A stretch of 14,909 bases of DNA from Maricaulis sp965657935 (lineage in GTDB: Bacteria > Pseudomonadota > Alphaproteobacteria > Caulobacterales > Maricaulaceae), in assembly GCA_965657935.1 (NCBI GenBank), contig CBFHQE010000075.1:1-14909 (forward strand). The letters are read 5' to 3'. Below are positions 6,491 through 13,374 of the stretch, in pieces (within the stretch, counting starts at the first letter, position 1; the number at the start of each line of letters is the position of its first letter). The translations under genes were made by a program, and so were the position numbers. The notes under the pieces are model-generated. The model ran no database searches, was not told the DNA's origin, and was given only the letters and a program-made list of their open reading frames with translations.

Positions 6491-7273
6491 ATGAAACTTG
6501 ACTCTTCCATCGCCGCCATCGTGACCGGCGGTGCTTCCGGTTTGGGCGAAGGTACGGCACGCCGCCTGGCGGCCGAGGGCGCAAAAGTCGCTATTTTTGA
6601 CATGAACGTCGAGCGTGGTGAACAGGTCGCCAGCGAGATCGGTGGCGTGTTCTGTCACGTGAATGTTGCCGACGAAGACAGCGTCAATGCCGGCTTTGAA
6701 AAAGCCCGTGCCGCCCACGGGCAGGAGCGTGTGATGGTCAATTGTGCCGGTATCGGCGGTGCAGAGAAAACGGCCCGTCGCTCTGGCTCCACCGGTGAGA
6801 TCTCGGCGCATGACATGGGGCGGTTCACGCGTATCATCTCGATCAATCTGATTGGTTCTTTCATGTGCGCCGCCAAGTCGGCCGAGGGCATGATGAGCCT
6901 CGATCCGCTGGGCGATAGCGGCCGCGGCGTCATCGTTCATACGGCATCGGTCGCGGCCCAGGACGGGCAGATCGGCCAGGTGGCCTATTCCGCTTCCAAG
7001 GGCGGAATCTATGGCATGACCTTGCCGATGGCACGCGATCTCGCGAAGGAAGGCATTCGGGTGAACACGATCCTGCCGGGCTTCTTCGAGACCCCGATCT
7101 ATCAGCAAATGCCGCCGGAAGTGAAAGTGAACCTGGCGTCTCACCTGCAATTCCCGCAGCGTTTCGGAACGCCGGAAGAATATGCGGACCTGGTGAATTT
7201 CATGGTCTCCAGCGATTATATCAACGCCGAATGTGTCCGCCTGGATGCTGGCGCGCGCATGCCTCCGAAATAG
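6491..7273 (+). CDS. Short-chain dehydrogenase, 3-hydroxyacyl-CoA dehydrogenase type II-like
   Basis: 260-residue classical SDR. The NAD-binding loop is T12-GGASGLG. D37 at the end of the second strand (IFDMN) favours NAD(H) over NADP(H). The NAG motif appears as NCAG (84-87). The catalytic set is N119 (ISINLIG), S153 (HTASVAA), Y166 and K170 (AYSASKGG). The PGFFETPIY segment matches the substrate loop of the human HSD17B10-like type II 3-hydroxyacyl-CoA dehydrogenases. The likely role is oxidation of 3-hydroxyacyl-CoA or a similar hydroxyl substrate in the cytoplasm. Exact substrate is inference. The ATG has GAGGGG about 10 bases upstream. The gene stands alone, preceded by a terminator-bearing leader and followed by a shared terminator. 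Confidence 0.93.
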   Translation: MKLDSSIAAIVTGGASGLGEGTARRLAAEGAKVAIFDMNVERGEQVASEIGGVFCHVNVADEDSVNAGFEKARAAHGQERVMVNCAGIGGAEKTARRSGSTGEISAHDMGRFTRIISINLIGSFMCAAKSAEGMMSLDPLGDSGRGVIVHTASVAAQDGQIGQVAYSASKGGIYGMTLPMARDLAKEGIRVNTILPGFFETPIYQQMPPEVKVNLASHLQFPQRFGTPEEYADLVNFMVSSDYINAECVRLDAGARMPPK

Positions 7274-7296
7274 GCCTCAGTCCAAACGACAAAGCA

Positions 7297-7323
7297 AAAC
7301 GGCGGCCCGATGGGCCGCCGTTT
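7297..7323. terminator. Bidirectional terminator between the convergent SDR and siderophore receptor genes
   Basis: A 12-bp perfect stem, AAACGGCGGCCC with GGGCCGCCGTTT, has a GAT loop. A T-rich tail (TTTCTGTTT) follows on plus and TTTTGCTTTG follows on minus, so it can end both genes. Confidence 0.88.
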
Positions 7324-7344
7324 CTGTTTGATTGCGAGGTTGCT

Positions 7345-9441
7345 CTAGAAGCGATGTCGGATACTGACACGCGCGTTCAGGGGCTCTCCAGTGGTGATGT
7401 TGTCATTGGAGTGCGCGTCCGGGAAGTAATCCACGTCCGTCAGATTCTCGATATTGATCTGAACCACGGTCTGATCGCTCAGATCATAATAAGCCGCCGC
7501 GTCGAAACGGGTAAAGGACGGGATCTGGACGTTATTGTCCTCACGCACGAAGAACGTGTCCTGGTAAGTCATGCCGATCGCAAGCCCCAGACGGTCGGTA
7601 GCCTGATAGCGGTTCCAGAGCGAAAACATGTGCTCCGGGGTCTGGCGCGTGACATTGCCGTCATTGCTGCCACCCTCAACCTGTCCGTCGAGATAGCTGT
7701 AACCTGCGTTCAGGGTCCAGCCCTGCATGACGACACCGACCAGCTGAATTTCGAAGCCTTCCGTTGTGCTGCCCGGGACGGTGGTCACAATGGAAGCGTC
7801 GTCCGGGTCAACCGAGGTGAACTGGCCGCGCTCGAGGCTGAAAACTGCGGCCGTCAGGCTGAGGTCAGAGCGAATATCCCACTTCAGTCCGATTTCGCGG
7901 TTTTCAAAGGATTGCGGGGCCAGGTCTTCTGATGTTGTGGACAGTGTCAGGAACTGGTCGCCGGCGCTTGGCAGGAATGTTTCCGAGTAACTGGTGTAGA
8001 TGGAAACGTGGTCCGCAGGTTTCCAGACAAAGCCGAAGCGCGGGGAAATCTCTTCATCAACTCGATTGCGGCGGCCATTGTCGGTCGCTGAACCGGCATC
8101 GGCGACACGGTCATAAACAGCCACATCAAACTCATCGAAGCGAGCACCGATGACGAGTTTGAAATTGTCGGCGATATCGATCTGGTCCTGAATATAGAAG
8201 GAGGCAAACTCCACGCTGGATTCACGGTCGCGAACCAGGTCGTTGAAACCGAATTCCGGGATGGTGATCGGGTCTGCAAGCGGGATCCAGATCTGGTCAT
8301 CATTGCTGGCGGTGAAGAAATTGTCGAAACGACGGTTATGGGTGTCCTGGGAGCCGAATTCAGCGCCCACCAAAAGGGTGTGGCCGAAGGCCCCGGTGTC
8401 GAACTCGCCGATCAAATTGGCCTGGACAATCATGTTTTCGCGCTGTGTCGGGTCGCGATAGCCGTCCAGCTTGATCTCGTTCGTGCCGGCATCGTGACCG
8501 GCCGGATAGAGGTTCTGGTACAGCTTGTCGTAATCCGCGTACTGAGCCGTGAGATTGCCGCGCAGCATGCCGTTGAATGTGTGATCGACACGGGCACGCA
8601 GAATATTGGCTTCAAGCGTTGTGAAATTCTGGTCCGGGGAGCCGAAGAAGGTGTTGGTATAACCTTCCAGCGGAACGTCGGGGCCATTCGCCACGGTAAT
8701 GGACGGCACGCCTCGATCAACAACGCGGTCATCGTTCAGATATTCGTAGAACAGGACGGCCGACGTGTCAGCGCTCAGATCGAAGTGCAGCGTCGGGTTA
8801 ACGCCATAACGGGTGCCATCATAGGCGTCGCGGTGATTGTTGAGCGCCTCGACAAAGGCGTTGAGGCGGAAAGCTGCATCGCGGGACAGTTCGATATTCG
8901 TGTCGCCGGTCAGGGCATAGGCTCCAAACGTGTCGAGACCTGCAGAAATCTCGGTAAAGCTTTCGCCGAGCTCGGGCTGTTTGGTCACGCGGTTGATGAC
9001 GCCGCCGCCGCCACCCCGGCCAAAGAGCAGCGCGTTGGAGCCCCGCAGGATCTCAACCTGCTGCAGATTGTAAAGCGGGCGGAAATACTGGACGTCGTCG
9101 CGAATGCCGTTGAGGAAAAAGTCGGCGGTTGTCTGATTGCCGCGGATATTGATCGCGTCGCGATGCGCCTCGCCCTGGCTGATCGACAGACCCGGCGTGT
9201 AGCGAAGAATGTCACCCAGATTGGTGAAGCCCTGTTCGGCGATCTGAACACCGGAGACGATCGACAGGCTCTGAGGCACGTCGATAATCGGGGTAGGGGT
9301 CTTTACCGAATCCAGCTGGTCGAGAGAGAGATACTGACCCTGGACTGTGATCTGGTCGTTGATCTCCTGAGCAGCGACATTGGCTGCCATGCTGGCGCTG
9401 ACGAGCATGCTCGAGAGGATGAGACCGACTTTCTTGTACAT
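7345..9441 (-). CDS. TonB-dependent siderophore receptor (outer membrane)
   Basis: 698 residues. A signal peptide runs MYKKVGLILSSMLVSASMAANVAAQ. A TonB-box-like DQITVQG (29-35) follows at once, with no N-terminal signalling (STN) domain, so it probably does not drive its own sigma/anti-sigma system. The plug domain (about 45-150) has DVPQSLSIVS, GDILRYTPGLS, IRGNQTTADFFLNGIRDD and VEILRGSNALLFGRGGGGGVINRVTK, all standard for siderophore receptors. The rest is a 22-strand-type barrel ending in the terminal Phe that outer membrane assembly needs. The overall style suggests a catecholate receptor (Fiu-like), but the ligand is inference. There are no siderophore synthesis or transport genes nearby. 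The ATG at 9441 has AAGG about 8 bases upstream, and the 9470-9519 region holds a likely iron-responsive promoter. Confidence 0.96.
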   Translation of the reverse strand: MYKKVGLILSSMLVSASMAANVAAQEINDQITVQGQYLSLDQLDSVKTPTPIIDVPQSLSIVSGVQIAEQGFTNLGDILRYTPGLSISQGEAHRDAINIRGNQTTADFFLNGIRDDVQYFRPLYNLQQVEILRGSNALLFGRGGGGGVINRVTKQPELGESFTEISAGLDTFGAYALTGDTNIELSRDAAFRLNAFVEALNNHRDAYDGTRYGVNPTLHFDLSADTSAVLFYEYLNDDRVVDRGVPSITVANGPDVPLEGYTNTFFGSPDQNFTTLEANILRARVDHTFNGMLRGNLTAQYADYDKLYQNLYPAGHDAGTNEIKLDGYRDPTQRENMIVQANLIGEFDTGAFGHTLLVGAEFGSQDTHNRRFDNFFTASNDDQIWIPLADPITIPEFGFNDLVRDRESSVEFASFYIQDQIDIADNFKLVIGARFDEFDVAVYDRVADAGSATDNGRRNRVDEEISPRFGFVWKPADHVSIYTSYSETFLPSAGDQFLTLSTTSEDLAPQSFENREIGLKWDIRSDLSLTAAVFSLERGQFTSVDPDDASIVTTVPGSTTEGFEIQLVGVVMQGWTLNAGYSYLDGQVEGGSNDGNVTRQTPEHMFSLWNRYQATDRLGLAIGMTYQDTFFVREDNNVQIPSFTRFDAAAYYDLSDQTVVQINIENLTDVDYFPDAHSNDNITTGEPLNARVSIRHRF

Positions 9442-9469
9442 AACGCGACCTTGTCAATGCGAGTGATTT

Positions 9470-9519
9470 TCAAGAGCGGTTCTAAACAACTGCGAATGGA
9501 TTGCAAGAGCAGTTTTGCA
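9470..9519 (-). promoter_or_regulatory. Candidate promoter with iron-responsive (Irr/Fur-type) operator for the siderophore receptor
   Basis: On minus, TTGCAA (9506-9501) and TAGAAC (9484-9479) are separated by 16 bases and make a plausible -35/-10 pair. The sequence TTTAGAA-CCG-CTCTTGA (9486-9470), covering the -10, matches the Irr box TTTAGAA-N3-TTCTAAA at all seven bases of one half and four of the other. Repeats of TGCAA/TGCGA type lie at 9491-9505 and 9515-9519 and recall alpha-proteobacterial Fur-family half-sites. The placement over the promoter fits repression when iron is plentiful. Confidence 0.4.
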
Positions 9520-9571
9520 GGTGGGAACAAAATGTCGCGGATTGTGGTTTTCAGGTCGCGATGTGCGCATC

Positions 9572-9598
9572 AAAAAAAAGGCCGGGTTGAACCCGGCC
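9572..9598 (-). terminator. Terminator of the lipoprotein gene
   Basis: On minus, the stem GGCCGGG/CCCGGCC (9580-9598) with a TTCAA loop is followed by eight T residues (9579-9572). It lies 23 bases past the lipoprotein stop. The plus side has a short T run as well, but no plus-strand gene needs it. Confidence 0.88.
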
Positions 9599-9620
9599 CT
9601 TTTGCGCAAATCTGGAACTT

Positions 9621-10142
9621 CTATTCGACTTCCGGTCGTACGATGTCGTCTCCGAGATTGGCGAGAACGTCGCGGGCATCAAAAGCACGCGGATGATCGG
9701 GTTTGTCGCCCCGCCCCATGAAGATTTCAGCGCTGGCTTCAAAACGGGTGATTTCGCGCTCATGGAAGTCATCCCAGAAGGGGTCATGGATGCCACGCCA
9801 CCCCCAGCGCGGATGGAAATAGGCATAACGAACCGAGAAGCCTCCGTATCGCGGATGCCGCCCCAGGGTGCGGGTTTCTGAATCCACGGCTCTTTCGACA
9901 AGCTCGAAATAGTCATAGCCCTGTTCGACAGTGAGTTCGGCACTGCGATAGAGCAGATAGGTCTCCACCGTTTCGCGATCGGTCCGGGAATTGCCACCGA
10001 ACGAGACCCGGAAGCGGTTTTCTTCGATCTGGTTTTCCTCAAAACCCCAACGCGACCCACTCGCGGCCTGGTAGGGCGTTGGCATGGCTGTGCATGCGCT
10101 CAAACTTGCCACCAATACCAGTGACAGGAGAATACGTTTCAT
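9621..10142 (-). CDS. CC0125/CC1285-type lipoprotein, unknown function
   Basis: 173 residues from the ATG at 10142. It has an excellent ribosome site (GGAG, six bases upstream). An upstream in-frame ATG at 10154 would bury that site. The N-terminus MKRILLSLVLVASLSAC is a lipoprotein signal with lipobox LSAC, so C17 would be lipidated. The mature region has TPYQAASGSRWGFEENQIEENRFRVSFGGNS and then TDRETVETYLLYRSAELTVEQGYDYFELVE, which I recognise as the pattern of the CC0125/CC1285 family first seen in Caulobacter. Function is not known. With no Lol-avoidance Asp at +2 (Thr follows Cys), outer membrane sorting is likely. A strong terminator ends the transcript. Confidence 0.88.
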   Translation of the reverse strand: MKRILLSLVLVASLSACTAMPTPYQAASGSRWGFEENQIEENRFRVSFGGNSRTDRETVETYLLYRSAELTVEQGYDYFELVERAVDSETRTLGRHPRYGGFSVRYAYFHPRWGWRGIHDPFWDDFHEREITRFEASAEIFMGRGDKPDHPRAFDARDVLANLGDDIVRPEVE

Positions 10143-10246
10143 CTGAAACTCCACCGCAAATCGTCCTCGCTGATGGATTATGACCGGATAGGCGGCAGAT
10201 GGAAGGGCACGGGCAAAAAATCACGCGCGCCATTCGTCGCACAGGC

Positions 10247-10522
10247 CTAGTTCAGGCGAAGCTCAATGTCCGCCCGGGACCATTCTGCGGGCCCGATGAG
10301 GCCGCGATGGGCCACCCGCACAGTGTGGATGACAGCGTGGACCTCCTGGCGCCAGAAATCGAGGAACCGCAGCAGGCGCGGATAGCGGGGCGCGAGGTCC
10401 TGGGTCTGCCACAGGAAGCTCTGCAGCAAGCTGGGGTGATCGGGCAGATAGTACAGGACCTCTGCTGTGGTCAGCCGCTTGCCTTTCAGTTGGGATGCGA
10501 AATCCCTGTCAATCTCCATCAT
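10247..10522 (-). CDS. usg: Usg family protein
   Basis: 91-residue cytoplasmic protein of the Usg family, named from the gene found upstream of trpF in Caulobacter. The conserved core is LTTAEVLYYLPDHPSLLQSF, then DLAPRYPRLLRFLDFW and VRVAHRGLIGPAEW. The molecular function is unknown. Here it is not next to trp genes. The start is one of two adjacent ATGs (10522 or 10519), and a perfect AAAGGAGG lies 5 bases before the first. The ribosome site is flanked by complementary arms that could fold over it (10523-10558). Confidence 0.93.
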   Translation of the reverse strand: MMEIDRDFASQLKGKRLTTAEVLYYLPDHPSLLQSFLWQTQDLAPRYPRLLRFLDFWRQEVHAVIHTVRVAHRGLIGPAEWSRADIELRLN

Positions 10523-10558
10523 CTTGGCCTCCTTTCGCTCAGCGTGGAGCGACCCAAG
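10523..10558 (-). promoter_or_regulatory. Ribosome-site hairpin before usg
   Basis: On the minus strand, CTTGG (10558-10554) can pair with CCAAG (10527-10523) right before the ATG, and CGCTC with GAGCG inside. The Shine-Dalgarno AAAGGAGG is left in the internal loop. An alternative pairing of CTCC with GGAG would cover it. This could restrict translation. It is a short hairpin with a fair chance of being coincidence. Confidence 0.3.
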
Positions 10559-10596
10559 ATTATGAGAAATTGCTGAACGGAGTCTGACCGCGACGT

Positions 10597-11886
10597 TTAC
10601 TCTAAATCCATTTCCAGGATGATCGTTTCCGGGCGTACCTGATCCGGCTCGCTGCCATCACCGGGGAATAGCGGCCAGGCGCCATTGGCGACCAGCCAGG
10701 CTCGGCCATCGGCCAGATCGACCAGAGTCGGCTCTGTGCCCGGTGTCATGTCCGGATGCCCGCGCAACAGGACGTCGACATTCTCCACCGCTGTACCCGC
10801 GTCATTGAGGTCGATCGCCATCATCTGGTGCGGGTTCGCGCCGTTTCGAACGGCCACCAGGCGGCCGTCTCGTGTATTGAGCAGGCCGTCGATGCCGATC
10901 AGCGAGGTATCATTCGGCCGGACCAGCGTCACGGCGCCGTTGCCAAGGTCAACGCGCCAGATTCCCATCGAATAATCCGCCACGTAAAGGGCGCCTCGGG
11001 CCAATGCGACGCCCTGGAGATTCACGAAGCGCGGATCTTCGGCCAGGACTTCCAGATCACCGGACACACTGTTGAGCACGTAGACCCGCGGGACACGGCT
11101 GTCGGAGACGTAGACAATGCCGTCACGGACCACAAAGTCGGCCATCTGCCCGGCACCTTCGATTTCATAACGCCGATAGAGATCGCCGGTCACCAGATCA
11201 AAGGCGAACAGGGCCGTGCCGTCTTCCTCGCCCTCTCCCATCGGGGTCTGCGGAACGACACCTGACGCTGCCCAGACCAGGCGCGTGCGGTCATCAACGG
11301 CGACGCCAAAGACAGACCAAAGACCATCATCACGATCCGCGAACACGATGGGTTCGTCGCGCGCGAAGGGCTCCAGCAGGATGATCTGGCGTTGGGCCAC
11401 AGAGGACAGGAAGAGGCGATCCGTCTCAATATCCATGGCCACGCCTTCGATCAGCGCGTCGGGCAGGTTCACAACAGCGAACCGCTCTGCGTTACCGGTC
11501 GGTGTGCCATTGGCCTCCAGCGCCGCGAGAATGGCTTCATAACGTGGTGCGTCTGCTTCGCGCAGCATGTCTTCAGCGCGAGAAGGATCATGGACCAGAC
11601 CTGCCGCAATGATCGCATCGAGGGCTTCAAAGGCGTCATCGGCATTGCCCGCCTGGTTCGCCACTGCAAACAGCCCACGCAGAACTGCCGGGTGAGCTGG
11701 TTTCAGCGCCAGCACCGCTTCCAGCGTGCGCTTGGCCGCTTCCAGATCGCCTTGGCCAAAATAGGATTGGGCGAGCGCAAACAACTCGTTTGAGATTGTT
11801 TGTGGTGTTGGCGTTTCCGCATCCTGCGCCAGTGCAGGTGCGGCGAGCCCCAGAGAGACCGCAAGGGCCAGAATTTGATTTCGCAC
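10597..11886 (-). CDS. Exported protein with TPR region and beta-propeller (NHL/SMP-30-like)
   Basis: 429 residues from a GTG at 11886, chosen because GGGGAG lies 8 bases upstream and it gives a clean signal peptide (VRNQILALAVSLGLAAPALA, cut before QDAE). The frame extends 19 codons further without a signal. Residues about 30-100 form two TPR-like helical repeats (LAQSYFGQGDLEAAKRTLE, with LKPAHPAVLRGLFAVANQAG following). Residues about 125-429 read as a six-bladed type beta-propeller with repeated strands such as GVAMDIETDRLFLSS, GVAVDDRTRLVWAASG, DGIVYVSDS and GALYVADYS, in the NHL/SMP-30 style. It probably binds a ligand or protein in the periplasm. No catalytic metal site is evident, so no enzyme activity is claimed. 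Confidence 0.75.
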   Translation of the reverse strand: MRNQILALAVSLGLAAPALAQDAETPTPQTISNELFALAQSYFGQGDLEAAKRTLEAVLALKPAHPAVLRGLFAVANQAGNADDAFEALDAIIAAGLVHDPSRAEDMLREADAPRYEAILAALEANGTPTGNAERFAVVNLPDALIEGVAMDIETDRLFLSSVAQRQIILLEPFARDEPIVFADRDDGLWSVFGVAVDDRTRLVWAASGVVPQTPMGEGEEDGTALFAFDLVTGDLYRRYEIEGAGQMADFVVRDGIVYVSDSRVPRVYVLNSVSGDLEVLAEDPRFVNLQGVALARGALYVADYSMGIWRVDLGNGAVTLVRPNDTSLIGIDGLLNTRDGRLVAVRNGANPHQMMAIDLNDAGTAVENVDVLLRGHPDMTPGTEPTLVDLADGRAWLVANGAWPLFPGDGSEPDQVRPETIILEMDLE

Positions 11887-11985
11887 GTTTAAAGCTCCCC
11901 AGAAACGCAATCCTGAATGCGTTTTCCCCGGGCAGCTTACCAAAGGAGCGGGTTTGGGCCAAAGCTCCGCATCATGACGATATTG

Positions 11986-12450
11986 TCATCGTTTCAACGT
12001 GCCATCGATTACATAGGCCAGAATGCTGGCGACCTGCTCAGCTTCGGTGCAAGTGGCCAGCGCGGCGGCATCAACCTCTTTCATGGGATGAGTCAGGCTG
12101 TCATCGCGCAGGGTGATGAGGGGGGTTCCGATCGCGGCAGTGTAGCCGGCGTCAAAGGCGGCATTCCACTGACGGTATTTCTCACCGAAACGTACGACCA
12201 CGATATCCGCCCGGTCCAGCAGGGTGCGCGTGCGGATGGCATTGAGCTTCGCCCCCTTGTTGTCGCGCCAGAAGGGCGTGTCTTCTTCGCCCATGATAAC
12301 CGCGCCACAATCATCGCTATCCTCGTGGACGGTAACCGGGCCCACAAAATCGACCGGCAGGTTCATGCTCCTGACCGTATCGATAACGCGTTCGCGCCAG
12401 TCGGTATGGATTTCGCCTGACAGATAGACTGTCCAGATTGCTTCGCTCAT
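11986..12450 (-). CDS. ytoQ: YtoQ family protein
   Basis: 154 residues, matching YtoQ nearly from end to end: WTVYLSGEIHTDWRE at the start, then GPVTVHEDSDDCG, KGAKLNAIRTRTLLDRADI, VVVRFGEKYRQWNAAFDAGY and THPMKEVDAAALA. The fold is like nucleoside 2-deoxyribosyltransferases. The biochemical role is not established. It is cytoplasmic. Its ATG overlaps the dapF stop (ATGA), so it is made with DapF. Confidence 0.93.
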   Translation of the reverse strand: MSEAIWTVYLSGEIHTDWRERVIDTVRSMNLPVDFVGPVTVHEDSDDCGAVIMGEEDTPFWRDNKGAKLNAIRTRTLLDRADIVVVRFGEKYRQWNAAFDAGYTAAIGTPLITLRDDSLTHPMKEVDAAALATCTEAEQVASILAYVIDGTLKR

Positions 12451-13289
12451 CCTGTTTCACTCCCGGTATCTGTCATCGTCAGGTGGATTTCGCCCTCGTC
12501 TTCAACCGGGCCTGTCATGATCACGTGGTTGTCGCTTTCGCGCCACTCTATGATCAGTTCGCCGCCATCTGCCATGATCGAGGCCTGACGCTCGGCCAGT
12601 CCGCGACGATGGGCGGCGATCAGGGTTGCACACGCCGCCGTTCCGCAAGCAGCGGTGATGCCGACCCCGCGTTCCCAAACCCGAAGCCGGATGTGGGATC
12701 TGTCGTAGATCTGGGCAAAGCTGGCATTCACCTTCTCCGGGAAGACCGGGTCCAGCTCCACTTCCGGCCCCAGCCGCTCAACCGGGAAACTCTCGACATC
12801 CCGGATGAAGAAGACGGCGTGTGGATTGCCCATATTCACAGCGCCTGGGCGCTCAATCACGATGCCGTCCGCTTCAAAGCTGACGTCCATCTCCACCGTG
12901 TCCAGTTGGCGCGATAGCGGGATATTCTGCCAGCTCAGGCGGGGTTGGCCCATATCGACGCTGACCTGCATCTCGCCGGCATTCCTGGCGAATAAAAGTC
13001 CACCCGCCGTCGCGATCGCGACCGTGTCTGCACGGCTTTCCTGCAACAGCACCCAGCCGGCAGCACGCGTGCCGTTGCCGCAAGCGCCGACCTGGTCGCC
13101 ATCGGCGTTCCAGATACGCATGAAGGCGTCGCCCGTATCGCTGTCTTCCAGGGCAAGCAACTGGTCAAACGCGTGCTGTCGCGCCCAGCGGCGTACGGTT
13201 TCCACGCCGATTTCCAGCAAGCCGGCCTGGCCCCGGACGTCAATCAGGATGAAGCGGTTGCCCGCGCCGTTCATTTTTCTTGCGATCAT
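12447..13289 (-). CDS. dapF: Diaminopimelate epimerase
   Basis: 280 residues from the ATG at 13289. The frame continues 13 codons upstream, but MIARKMNGAGNRFILID is where the family normally starts. The enzyme interconverts LL- and meso-diaminopimelate, supplying meso-DAP for lysine and peptidoglycan. The two catalytic cysteines are C70 in GACGNGTRA and C215 in AACGTAACA, which flank the active site as base and acid. NMGNPHAVFF (about 152-161) is also a family motif. The length is normal. It overlaps ytoQ downstream by 4 bases and is divergent from the peptidase gene across 85 bases. It has only a weak ribosome site. Confidence 0.96.
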   Translation of the reverse strand: MIARKMNGAGNRFILIDVRGQAGLLEIGVETVRRWARQHAFDQLLALEDSDTGDAFMRIWNADGDQVGACGNGTRAAGWVLLQESRADTVAIATAGGLLFARNAGEMQVSVDMGQPRLSWQNIPLSRQLDTVEMDVSFEADGIVIERPGAVNMGNPHAVFFIRDVESFPVERLGPEVELDPVFPEKVNASFAQIYDRSHIRLRVWERGVGITAACGTAACATLIAAHRRGLAERQASIMADGGELIIEWRESDNHVIMTGPVEDEGEIHLTMTDTGSETG

Positions 13290-13374
13290 ATGTCTCGCAT
13301 ACCGCCGAGCCCGCTTTACGTCCAGCACCAGTCTGGTCTTAACTGCGCGCGGAGATTTTCAAGGGGAGCTCGAT
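13290..13374. promoter_or_regulatory. Divergent promoter region between dapF and prolyl oligopeptidase
   Basis: An 85-base gap between divergent genes, so it must hold both promoters if the starts are right. GGGGAG at 13363-13368 is the ribosome site of the peptidase. No clear -35/-10 pair is recognised. Confidence 0.4.

Noticed and set aside
6241..6501. 86-residue frame in the divergent gap
   Set aside because: Reads through an intrinsic terminator and overlaps the SDR start. Composition looks non-coding.
8338..9696. 452-residue open frame on plus
   Set aside because: Antisense to the siderophore receptor, crosses its promoter and a terminator. The translation has no recognisable domain.
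11974..11989. Near-palindrome ATGACGATATTGTCAT at the ytoQ end
   Set aside because: Two mismatches in 16 bases and overlapping a stop codon, with no T tract, so neither a terminator nor a convincing operator.
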